Positions 1-7,200 of a stretch of DNA of 35,180 nt are shown here, piece by piece. A model generated the notes under the pieces. That model saw only the letters and a program-made list of their open reading frames with translations. It searched no databases and was not told the DNA's origin. Position 1 is the first letter of the stretch. Each line of letters starts with the position of its first letter. The translations under genes and the position numbers were made by a program. The stretch comes from JAAZFZ01 sp035647435. GTDB lineage: Bacteria; Bacillota; Clostridia; Oscillospirales; Acutalibacteraceae. The stretch lies in contig DASRNM010000083.1 of NCBI GenBank assembly GCA_035647435.1, forward strand, positions 1 to 35,180, read 5' to 3'.

Positions 1-89
1 ACATTATATTACAAATTAAACTATATTCTTTTGATTTTATACAGTTTTTTGTAAAATGAAAATTATTAGGATAAATAATCAATAAATGT

Positions 90-1364
90 TTATTTTTGCA
101 AAAGTTTTTCAACAGCAGCAAGCTTCATGCACAAGCAAAGAATTTGAACAGCAACCTTTAAATCCTCAACAGGGGGGAAGGTAGGCGCAATTCTTATATT
201 GGAGTCATTCGGATCGTTTTTATATGGATATGTTGCTCCCGCAGGGGTAAGAACAAGACCTGCCTGCTTGCAAAGCTCGACAATCCTTTTTGCACAGCCA
301 TCCATTGCGTTTAAGCTGACAAAGTAACCTCCGTTTGGTTTATTCCAACTTGCTATTTCCAACCCCGTAAGCTCTTTTTCAAGGGCAGATGTAACAGCCT
401 CAAATTTAGGATATAGAATTTGTGCATGTTTTTTCATATGATCACGAACACCTTGAGCATTTTTGAAAAATCTTGCATGGCGAAGCTGATTAAGCTTATC
501 GTAACCAATGGTTTGTGCAAAAAAGCGTTTTTTTATTGCGTCAATATTGTTGTCAGATGCTACTATAACAGAAATGCCAGAACCCGGAAAGCTGATTTTT
601 GAAGTTGAGGCAAACTCAACAAACATATCTTCGCTGCCATACTCTTTGCATGCGTCAAAAATATTTATCAAATTATCGGGCGTTGCGTTAAGGTCATGAA
701 TACAATAAGCGTTGTCCCAAATAACTCGAAAATCCTTTGCGGCAGGCTTTAAAGCGGCGAGCTTTTTAACAGCCGCATCAGAAAAGGTTTTCCCTTCTGG
801 GTTAGAGTATTTCGGAACACAGAACATTCCCTTTACGCTACTATCTTTAACTAAATCAGCTAAGAAATCCATATCCGGCCCGTCATCGAGCATAGGAACA
901 TTTACAATTTCAATGCCGAAATGTTCGCAAATAGTGAAGTGTCTGTCATAACCGGGGACGGGGCAGGCAAATTTAATTCTACCTTGTGCCGCCCACGGCA
1001 AATCGCCCGAGCCGTGTGTCATGCACTGTGATACATAATCAAACATAAGGTTTAAACTTGAATTGCCGCCAATGATGATGTTTTTTTCATCGACATCAAG
1101 AAGCTCAGCAAAAAGCTGTTTGCACTCGGGTATTCCGTCAAGAACACCGTAGTTGCGACAATCTATTCCGTTTGAACTCTTTGGATCATTATAAAGTGAA
1201 TCATCTTTAATCATTTCGTTGCAAAGGTCAAGCTGATCAGAGCTGGGCTTGCCTCTAGTCATATCAAAATTATATTCCTTCGCCTTAAAGTCTTCATATT
1301 GATCTCTTAGTGTATTTTGAAGGCTTTCTAGTTCGTTTTTTGGCATTTTTAAAAGTGATACCAT
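90..1364 (-). CDS. PLP-dependent aminotransferase (aspartate aminotransferase Ic-like, PF12897 type)
   Basis: Fold-type I aminotransferase of about 424 residues. It probably transfers amino groups between an amino acid such as aspartate and a 2-oxo acid in the cytoplasm. Visible motifs are the N-terminal FDMTRGKPS, GNSSLNLMFDY (cofactor phosphate region), WDNAYCIHDL (Asp and Tyr contacting PLP), and STSKISFPGSG with the Schiff-base lysine near residue 260. NIRIAPTFPP near the C-terminus carries the substrate-carboxylate arginine. The open frame extends upstream, but the ATG at 1364 has GGAGGAAT seven bases before it, so I start there. It lies 106 bp downstream of asnS on the same strand and probably has its own promoter. 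The family is clear; the substrate is not determined by sequence. Confidence 0.88.
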   Translation of the reverse strand: MVSLLKMPKNELESLQNTLRDQYEDFKAKEYNFDMTRGKPSSDQLDLCNEMIKDDSLYNDPKSSNGIDCRNYGVLDGIPECKQLFAELLDVDEKNIIIGGNSSLNLMFDYVSQCMTHGSGDLPWAAQGRIKFACPVPGYDRHFTICEHFGIEIVNVPMLDDGPDMDFLADLVKDSSVKGMFCVPKYSNPEGKTFSDAAVKKLAALKPAAKDFRVIWDNAYCIHDLNATPDNLINIFDACKEYGSEDMFVEFASTSKISFPGSGISVIVASDNNIDAIKKRFFAQTIGYDKLNQLRHARFFKNAQGVRDHMKKHAQILYPKFEAVTSALEKELTGLEIASWNKPNGGYFVSLNAMDGCAKRIVELCKQAGLVLTPAGATYPYKNDPNDSNIRIAPTFPPVEDLKVAVQILCLCMKLAAVEKLLQK

Positions 1365-1412
1365 GGTGTTATTCCTCCACAAAAAATTCATAATTAAACT
1401 TAATTACACTAT

Positions 1413-1441
1413 ATATTAATACACTAACTGTAATTTTGCAA
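1413..1441 (-). promoter_or_regulatory. Probable sigma-A promoter of the aminotransferase gene
   Basis: Read on the minus strand: TTGCAA (1436-1441), a 17-nt spacer, and TAATAT (1413-1418), about 50 nt before the start codon. Match and spacing are good, but the region is very AT-rich, so chance matches are possible. Confidence 0.45.
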
Positions 1442-1470
1442 CTATAAAATATAAATCTTTCAAAAATTAA

Positions 1471-2865
1471 TTAAAAATCAGCGTTCCCTGTAGTTCTTGG
1501 GAAGGGGATAACGTCTCTGATATTTGAAACTCCCGTGAGATACATAATTAACCGCTCAAAACCGAGCCCGAAACCGCAGTGCTTTACACTGCCGTACCTG
1601 CGAAGGTCAAGGTACCATTCATAATCCTTAGGGTTAAGACCGGATTCTTCTATTCGTTTTATCAAAACATCAATTCTCTCTTCTCGTTGGCTGCCACCAA
1701 TAATTTCACCTATGCCCATTACTAATAAATCCATAGCTGCAACGGTTTTGCCGTCGTCATTTAGTCGCATATAAAATGCCTTAATCTCTTTTGGGTAGTC
1801 CGTAACAAACACCGGGCGCTTAAATATTTTTTCTGTAAGATAACGTTCGTGCTCCGTTTGAAGGTCACAACCCCAACTGACTTTATATTCAAATTGATCA
1901 TTGTGTTTTTCAAGAAGTTCTATAACCTCAGTATAGGTTATATGCGCAAAATCGGAGTTTACCAAAGCGTTAAGCCTTTCAAGCAAACCCTTGTCAATAA
2001 AACGGTTAAGAAAATCAAGCTCGTGTTTGCAGTTGTCAAGCACATATTTTACGACATATTTTATCATTGATTGAGCAAGCTCCATATCATCCTCAAGATC
2101 TGCAAAAGCAATTTCGGGCTCAATCATCCAAAACTCCGCCGCATGTCTTTGCGTATAGGACTTTTCTGCCCTGAATGTGGGACCAAAAGTATATATTTTA
2201 CCGAATGCAAGTGCCATTGATTCACCTTGAAGTTGCCCGGAAACGGTAAGAAATGCAGGCTTTTCAAAAAAATCTTGAGAATAGTCCGTTGTGCCGTCAC
2301 TGTTTTTTGGCGTGTTATCTATATCAAGTGAAGTAACTTTAAACATTTCACCTGCACCCTCGCAGTCGTTGCAGGTTATAATCGGAGTGTGTGCATAAAC
2401 AAAGCCTTGCTGTGTAAAAAAGCTGTGTATAGCAAACGAGGCAGCACTGCGAACAGAAAAAACTGCCCTGTATGTGTTTGTTCTTGGGCGTAGATGCCCT
2501 ATGGTTCTCAAATATTCGAGGGAATGTCGCTTCTTTTGCAAAGGATAATCGGGGGTAGAGGTTCCTTCAACTTCGACGCTTAGAGCGTTGATTTCAAAAG
2601 GTTGATTTGAGTTTGGTGTCAGAATAAGCTTGCCTTTTACTATGACGGCCGCGCCGACATTCAGTTTTGTTATTTCCTTAAAGTTTGGTAGCTTGTCTTG
2701 CTCAAGAATAACCTGCAAATTTTTAAAAGAGCTACCGTCATTAATATCCATAAAGCCAATTGTTTTTGAATCTCTAACAGTTTTTATCCAGCCGCAAACA
2801 GTTAGCGTTTTCTCCGTGAGTTCTGACTGGTTTTGGTAAATTTCACTTATTTGTGTTCTTATCAT
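1471..2865 (-). CDS. asnS: Asparaginyl-tRNA synthetase
   Basis: Class II synthetase that charges tRNA-Asn with asparagine in the cytoplasm. The 464-residue length matches bacterial AsnRS. An N-terminal OB-fold anticodon-binding domain (LTVCGWIKTVRDSKTIGF) is followed by the catalytic domain. Motif 2 reads FRAEKSYTQRHAAEFWMIEP and motif 3 GFGLGFERLIMYLTG, ending NIRDVIPFPRT as is typical for the family. The open frame runs about 40 residues further upstream, but the ATG at 2865 has GGAGG six bases away and matches the family N-terminus (MIRTQISEIYQ). No T-box is visible upstream, although one occurs elsewhere in the window. The close relative AspRS is excluded by the C-terminal signature and length. 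Confidence 0.97.
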   Translation of the reverse strand: MIRTQISEIYQNQSELTEKTLTVCGWIKTVRDSKTIGFMDINDGSSFKNLQVILEQDKLPNFKEITKLNVGAAVIVKGKLILTPNSNQPFEINALSVEVEGTSTPDYPLQKKRHSLEYLRTIGHLRPRTNTYRAVFSVRSAASFAIHSFFTQQGFVYAHTPIITCNDCEGAGEMFKVTSLDIDNTPKNSDGTTDYSQDFFEKPAFLTVSGQLQGESMALAFGKIYTFGPTFRAEKSYTQRHAAEFWMIEPEIAFADLEDDMELAQSMIKYVVKYVLDNCKHELDFLNRFIDKGLLERLNALVNSDFAHITYTEVIELLEKHNDQFEYKVSWGCDLQTEHERYLTEKIFKRPVFVTDYPKEIKAFYMRLNDDGKTVAAMDLLVMGIGEIIGGSQREERIDVLIKRIEESGLNPKDYEWYLDLRRYGSVKHCGFGLGFERLIMYLTGVSNIRDVIPFPRTTGNADF

Positions 2866-2991
2866 AAACATCCTCCACAATAAAATAATTGACTTGAATT
2901 GAGCAAGCAATATTATATCATATAATATAATTGTTTTCATGAAACAGATAATATTATTTTTAACAGAAAAGCTCAATTTCATCAATAAATT

Positions 2992-3020
2992 AAAAAAATT
3001 CGGCCGACTTAATAGCCGAC
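2992..3020 (-). terminator. Probable intrinsic terminator after the FAD oxidoreductase gene
   Basis: On the minus strand a short stem (TCGGCT pairing with GGCCGA, one G-U) is followed by a run of seven T, 14 nt past the stop at 3034. The stem is short, so confidence is moderate. Confidence 0.5.
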
Positions 3021-3033
3021 CGTAAATAAAAAA

Positions 3034-4467
3034 TTATTTTATATTCATTATATCTCTTGCAACGACAATGCCGGTTGCTGAAGCTTGCATAAGACCTCTT
3101 GTGATCCCTGCGCCGTCGCCTATTGCGTAAAAGCCCTTAATTTTTGTTTCAAAGTTGTTGTTAACCTCTAAATTTGATGAATAAAACTTAACCTCAACAC
3201 CATAAAGAAGAGTGTTTTTAGAAAAAAGGCCGGGAACTATTTTATCAAAAGCCTTCAAAGACTCGATAATGCTTGTCAGATGTCTGTGTGGGAGGACAAA
3301 GGATAGGTCGCCGGGAACGGCAGTTGACAATGTTGAGCGTGTCGTCGATTTTTTCAGCCTCGAATCATCGGTTCTTCTGCCTAGAAGCAAGTCTCCTAAT
3401 CTTTGCACCATAACACCGCCACCTGTAAGCATGTTGCCAAGTTGAGCGATATAACGACCATATTCAATCGGTTGATTAAAGGGCTCTGTAAACCTTGTTG
3501 AAACAAGCAAGGCGAAGTTGGTGTTTTCAGTTTGCAACTCCGTGTCGGCATAACTGTGACCGTTAACAACGGCTATGCTATCCTTGAATGTGTTGTTGAA
3601 GCCTGCATTGTAGTGCTCCTCGCTGACCATTCCGCCGGGATTCATACAAAAAGTGCGGACCTTGCTTTCAAATGTATCAGAATAATAAACCATTTTAGCT
3701 TCGTACAGATGTTTTGTAACGGTGTCCATAACAGAATTCGGTACCTCAACACGCACACCGATATCAACCTCATTGCTTTTGATTCCTATGTTGTGCTTTG
3801 ACGCTATTTTGGCAAGCCATTCTGCACCGCCTCTGCCTGGTGCAGCAACAACGTACTTTGATTCTATTTCTTCGGTTTTACCGTTTTTGTACGTGATTTT
3901 TGCGCCTTTTACGGTGTTGTCATCACATATTATAGGGTCTGCGTGTGCACTCCCAATGAAGGTAAACCCTTCAATTTTGCAGAGATGGTCATACATACCC
4001 TTGAGAACATCGTATGAATATTCTGTGCCCATGTGCCTAACAGGGCAACGAATTAAATGTATGTTATGTTTTGAGCATTCGTAGGCGATTTCTTCAACTT
4101 TTCTGTCATTAAGTCCATGCACTTTTTCTGGCGCACCGAAATCTAGATATATACTGTCTGTATATTTAATAAGCTCACGTACTGTATCAATAGGCAGATA
4201 GCTTGTTAGATTGCCACCAACTTCTTCAGATAAGGACAGTTTTCCATCGGAAAAAGCTCCTGCACCTGCCCAACCGCTCATAATGTTACAAGGGTTGCAA
4301 CGCACGCAAGTCCCATTCTTTCTTGCGGGGCAAGTTCGCCTTTCAATAGAAATACCTTCATCGATTATAAGAATTTTTGTTTTCGGCGAGGATTTTTTAT
4401 AAATCTCGAGTGCAGTGAAAATTCCTGCCGGACCTGCGCCAATAATAATCACATCATACTTTTTCAA
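3034..4467 (-). CDS. FAD-dependent oxidoreductase (COG2509-type, function unknown)
   Basis: Flavoprotein of about 477 residues in the uncharacterised FAD-dependent dehydrogenase group. A dinucleotide-binding fold opens the protein (KKYDVIIIGAGPAGIFTAL), and the C-terminal FAD motif reads GFYAIGDGAGITRGLMQASA. Between residues 50 and 80 a cysteine cluster (TCPARKNGTCVRCNPC) is followed by GWAGAGAFSDGKL, a signature of this family; the cysteines could hold a metal or an Fe-S centre, but that is inference. I start at the TTG at 4467, which has GAGGTG six bases upstream and puts the FAD motif at the N-terminus as usual. The longer TTG start at 4503 lacks a ribosome site. It is monocistronic between asnS and a divergent T-box operon. 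Substrate unknown. Confidence 0.85.
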   Translation of the reverse strand: MKKYDVIIIGAGPAGIFTALEIYKKSSPKTKILIIDEGISIERRTCPARKNGTCVRCNPCNIMSGWAGAGAFSDGKLSLSEEVGGNLTSYLPIDTVRELIKYTDSIYLDFGAPEKVHGLNDRKVEEIAYECSKHNIHLIRCPVRHMGTEYSYDVLKGMYDHLCKIEGFTFIGSAHADPIICDDNTVKGAKITYKNGKTEEIESKYVVAAPGRGGAEWLAKIASKHNIGIKSNEVDIGVRVEVPNSVMDTVTKHLYEAKMVYYSDTFESKVRTFCMNPGGMVSEEHYNAGFNNTFKDSIAVVNGHSYADTELQTENTNFALLVSTRFTEPFNQPIEYGRYIAQLGNMLTGGGVMVQRLGDLLLGRRTDDSRLKKSTTRSTLSTAVPGDLSFVLPHRHLTSIIESLKAFDKIVPGLFSKNTLLYGVEVKFYSSNLEVNNNFETKIKGFYAIGDGAGITRGLMQASATGIVVARDIMNIK

Positions 4468-4518
4468 AAGTAACACCTCTATATATATAATGCTTTTGCC
4501 CAAAGCAAACGCTTAAAC

Positions 4519-4547
4519 ATTATATCACTTACCTTTAAAAAGAGCAA
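4519..4547 (-). promoter_or_regulatory. Sigma-A promoter of the FAD oxidoreductase gene
   Basis: Minus-strand TTGCTC (4542-4547), a 17-nt spacer, and TATAAT (4519-4524), about 50 nt upstream of the TTG start at 4467. It is back to back with the T-box promoter that starts at 4583 on the other strand. Confidence 0.6.
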
Positions 4548-4582
4548 GATATTCGAGGCACACAAAAACATTTACCAACCGC

Positions 4583-4611
4583 TTGACAATTATTTTTGCT
4601 TATCATATAAT
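4583..4611 (+). promoter_or_regulatory. Consensus sigma-A promoter driving the T-box operon
   Basis: TTGACA (4583-4588), exactly 17 nt, TATAAT (4606-4611). This is a perfect match to the vegetative consensus in both boxes, so initiation should be strong and control is expected at the downstream leader. The transcript should begin near 4618. Confidence 0.85.
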
Positions 4612-4619
4612 ATTATCAC

Positions 4620-4888
4620 AATTAAATCCAAAGAAAAGGCAATGACGGAGATTGTTTTTGTTTCAAGCTGTATCAGAGAGCCTGTGGTTGGTGTGAACGG
4701 GCACGGCACACAAAAACTTATCACTTCCGAGCCGGGGTTCGAAAGCATATTTTGCAAGTAGGTGCTCCCGTTGCGACTGCGTTAAAGTCGAAGGCTTGCC
4801 GGAGCCTAAGAGTGTTTTTACACTGAATTTGGGTGGTACCACGAATTAATTCGTCCCATACTTAAAGATGGGGCGTTTTTTATTTTTT
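4620..4888 (+). promoter_or_regulatory. T-box leader (uncharged-tRNA-sensing riboswitch), probable Ile specifier
   Basis: Leader RNA that binds an uncharged tRNA and then favours an antiterminator. The diagnostic T-box sequence GGGTGGTACCACG is at 4831-4843. Stem I has a basal helix (CGGAG 4646-4650 with TTCCG 4725-4729) and a perfect 8-bp helix (GTTTTTGT 4654-4661 with ACAAAAAC 4710-4717). AGAGAG (4675-4680) is the GA-rich apical motif and GGTTGGTG the distal loop. Stem III is AGTGT/ACACT at 4812-4823. The internal loop between the Stem I helices holds TTATCAC (4718-4724). I read the specifier as ATC (4720-4722, Ile), followed by the usual unpaired A; TTA, TAT and TCA are less likely alternatives. 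It controls the XRE-cupin and acyl-CoA synthetase genes. Confidence 0.93.
4852..4888 (+). terminator. T-box-controlled intrinsic terminator
   Basis: CGTCCCAT (4852-4859) pairs with ATGGGGCG (4868-4875) in 8 bp with one G-U pair, followed by T6-A-T6. Its 5' arm lies just past the T-box sequence, as expected for mutually exclusive terminator and antiterminator. Confidence 0.92.
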
Positions 4889-4904
4889 AAGGGAGGTTTT
4901 ATGC

Positions 4905-5492
4905 ATGGAATTAATTATTGGTGAAATTGCTCAGCGAATACGTACCCTTAGAGATATTATGGAAATCAGCACTGAGGATATGGCAAAAGAAATCGGCTGC
5001 ACTGTTGAGGAGTATAAGAAAGCAGAGGCAGGCGAAATGGATTTTTCGTTTACCTTTATTTACAAGTGTGCAGAAAAGTTCGGAGTGGATATGATAGAGA
5101 TCCTCACGGGGGACAATCCAAGACTTTCATTCTATTCGATTATCAGAAAAGGCGAGGGGTTGCCGATGAAACGCCGCTCAGGGTTTCATTATTCTCACCT
5201 CGGTTATCGTTTCAAGGATAAGCTTTGTGAGCCGTTTCTTGTCACTGCTCCATATTCTGAGGAGGAGCAATCAAAGCCTATTCATCTTTCAACTCACGAA
5301 GGGCAGGAGTTTGATTTTGTTATAAGCGGCAGCTTAAAGGTTGCTTTTGAAAACCATATTGAGATTCTTAATGAGGGTGACGCTGTTCTTTATGATTCCT
5401 CCCATGGTCACGGGATGATTGCAACAAACGGTAAGGAGTGCCAATTCCTTGCTATTATTCTGAAAAAACCTGAAAAGCAAAAGGAGGGATAA
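4905..5492 (+). CDS. XRE-family HTH regulator with C-terminal cupin domain
   Basis: Protein of 195 residues with two domains. A lambda-repressor-like helix-turn-helix covers about residues 8-65 (IAQRIRTLRDIMEI, then EDMAKEIGCTVEEYKKAE). A cupin_2 fold covers about residues 110-190 (HEGQEFDFVISGSLKVAFE, LNEGDAVLYDSSHGHG, whose histidines may bind a metal or ligand). Such proteins usually regulate an adjacent metabolic gene in response to a small molecule bound by the cupin. Here the stop is two bases before the acyl-CoA synthetase, so that enzyme's substrate or product is the obvious candidate ligand (inference). The ATG at 4905 has GGGAGG eight bases upstream; the nearby ATG at 4901 is in another frame and ends quickly. 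Transcription is gated by the T-box. Confidence 0.88.
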   Translation: MELIIGEIAQRIRTLRDIMEISTEDMAKEIGCTVEEYKKAEAGEMDFSFTFIYKCAEKFGVDMIEILTGDNPRLSFYSIIRKGEGLPMKRRSGFHYSHLGYRFKDKLCEPFLVTAPYSEEEQSKPIHLSTHEGQEFDFVISGSLKVAFENHIEILNEGDAVLYDSSHGHGMIATNGKECQFLAIILKKPEKQKEG

Positions 5493-5494
5493 AC

Positions 5495-7144
5495 ATGATC
5501 AATCTAAACAGCAAATATGTAGATGAAGTGTTTGATGCAGACGGCAAAATAATTGACTACAAATTAAAATGTCAGGATAATTTTAATTTTGCCTATGATG
5601 TCGTTGATGAGATTGCAAAAGCTGAGCCTAACCGACAGGCGTTGCTTTGGTGCAACCCCGAGGGGGATGAGAAGTGCTTTACATATAGCGATTTACAAAA
5701 ATATAGCAATAAAACTGCAAACATGCTCAGAAAAAAAGGTATAGGCAAAGGCGATATGGTAATGGTGATACTAAAACGTCATTATCAATTCTGGTTTACT
5801 GTTCTTGCCCTGCATAAGCTTGGTGCGGTAATAATACCTGCAACATTTTTGCTCACGAAGCATGATGTAATTTACAGATCAAATGCTGCGAGCGTAAAAG
5901 CTATTATCTGCACGGGAGCAGGAGACACAGCAGAGCATATCGAGCAAGCATTGTCAGAGTGCCCAACGGTTGAAACTAAAATGATGGTCAACGGCAAAAG
6001 AGTCGGTTGGGATGATTTTATGTCTGAAATGGAAGAGGCTGACGAGAGTTTTGAACGAGTTGAAACACACATTGACGAGCCTTTGATTCTGTATTTTTCC
6101 TCCGGCACAACGGGAAACCCCAAAATGGCATTGCATACACACACCTATGCACTTGCGCACCTCACAACTGCAAAGTATTGGCATAATGTTAAACCTGACG
6201 GTGTTCACTTCACTATTGCCGACACAGGCTGGGGTAAGGCAGTGTGGGGCAAACTTTATGGTCAAATGTTTATGGAGAGCTGTGTTTTTGTTTACGATTT
6301 TGATAAATTTATCCCTGCACAAATACTTTCGGTTTTAGAAAAATACTCAATAACCTCTCTTTGTTGCCCTCCGACAATGTTTAGATTTCTGTTGCAGGAG
6401 GATATCAAATCCTATGATTTAAGCGCGTTGGAATATTGCACTATTGCAGGCGAAGCACTCAATCCTGATGTTTTTAATAAATGGTATGAACAAACGGGGA
6501 TTAAGCTAATGGAAGGTTTCGGTCAAACGGAAACGACCGTTACAGTTGCAAACCTTATTGGGTCAACACCAAAACCAGGTTCCATGGGCAAACCTGTTCC
6601 TCACTATGACGTTGATATTGTTGACGAGGACGGAAAGTCGGTACCGCCTGGAGTTACTGGCGAAATTATTATTAGAACAGATAAAAATGTTCCGTACGGT
6701 CTTTTTAAATACTATTATCGTGATGAGGCAAAAACAAGCGAAGCGTGGAACGGAAAGGTTTATTATACGGGAGATACGGCATGGAAGGATGAAGACGGAT
6801 ACTATTGGTATGTTGGCAGAACTGATGATGTTATTAAATCTTCGGGGTACAGGATTGGCCCATTTGAAATAGAAAGCGTTCTTGCCGAGCATCCAAGCGT
6901 TGTGGAATGTGCTGTTACAGGCGTTCCTGATGTATTAAGAGGTAATCTTGTCAAGGCCACCATTGTTCTTGCAAAAGGCTACAAACCATCGGAAGAGCTT
7001 AAAAAAGAGCTTCAAAGCTATGTGAAAAAAGTTACCGCACCTTATAAATACCCGAGAGTTATAGATTTTGTTGATGAACTACCAAAAACGGTTAACGGCA
7101 AAATCAGAAGAGTAGCCATAAGAGACAATGATAATAAACAATAA
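5495..7144 (+). CDS. AMP-forming acyl-CoA synthetase (medium-/branched-chain acyl-CoA ligase type)
   Basis: ANL-superfamily adenylating enzyme of 549 residues. It activates a carboxylic acid with ATP to the acyl-AMP and then forms the CoA thioester. Visible motifs are the phosphate loop YFSSGTTGNPKM (about residues 198-210), FGQTETT (adenine pocket), YYTGDTAWKDEDGYYWYVGR with the hinge region, SSGYRIGPFEIES, and PKTVNGKIRR with the catalytic lysine near residue 537. The overall pattern is like acetyl-CoA synthetase or medium-chain acyl-CoA synthetase rather than long-chain FadD. AAGGAGGG precedes the ATG. It is co-transcribed with the XRE-cupin gene under the T-box, which suggests a role tied to amino-acid supply rather than fatty-acid degradation. 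A branched-chain acid is my favoured substrate (inference). Confidence 0.9.
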   Translation: MINLNSKYVDEVFDADGKIIDYKLKCQDNFNFAYDVVDEIAKAEPNRQALLWCNPEGDEKCFTYSDLQKYSNKTANMLRKKGIGKGDMVMVILKRHYQFWFTVLALHKLGAVIIPATFLLTKHDVIYRSNAASVKAIICTGAGDTAEHIEQALSECPTVETKMMVNGKRVGWDDFMSEMEEADESFERVETHIDEPLILYFSSGTTGNPKMALHTHTYALAHLTTAKYWHNVKPDGVHFTIADTGWGKAVWGKLYGQMFMESCVFVYDFDKFIPAQILSVLEKYSITSLCCPPTMFRFLLQEDIKSYDLSALEYCTIAGEALNPDVFNKWYEQTGIKLMEGFGQTETTVTVANLIGSTPKPGSMGKPVPHYDVDIVDEDGKSVPPGVTGEIIIRTDKNVPYGLFKYYYRDEAKTSEAWNGKVYYTGDTAWKDEDGYYWYVGRTDDVIKSSGYRIGPFEIESVLAEHPSVVECAVTGVPDVLRGNLVKATIVLAKGYKPSEELKKELQSYVKKVTAPYKYPRVIDFVDELPKTVNGKIRRVAIRDNDNKQ

Positions 7145-7155
7145 ACAAACATTAA

Positions 7156-7187
7156 AAAAGGGGCTGTCTAAAATGACAGCCCCTTTT
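7156..7187. terminator. Bidirectional intrinsic terminator between convergent genes
   Basis: GGGGCTGTC (7160-7168) and GACAGCCCC (7175-7183) form a perfect 9-bp stem with a 6-nt loop. It is flanked by A6 and T4, so it can stop both the acyl-CoA synthetase transcript and the opposing foldase transcript. Confidence 0.93.
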
Positions 7188-7200
7188 GCTATACTACAAA

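Noticed and set aside
1..89. Left edge
   Set aside because: AT-rich, no frame, terminator or RNA that I can support.
3722..4084. 120-residue plus-strand frame
   Set aside because: Shadow of the FAD oxidoreductase gene on the other strand.
4730..4745. GGGGTTCGAAAGC resembles a tRNA T-loop
   Set aside because: It is inside the T-box leader between Stem I and Stem III; no acceptor, D or anticodon arm fits around it.
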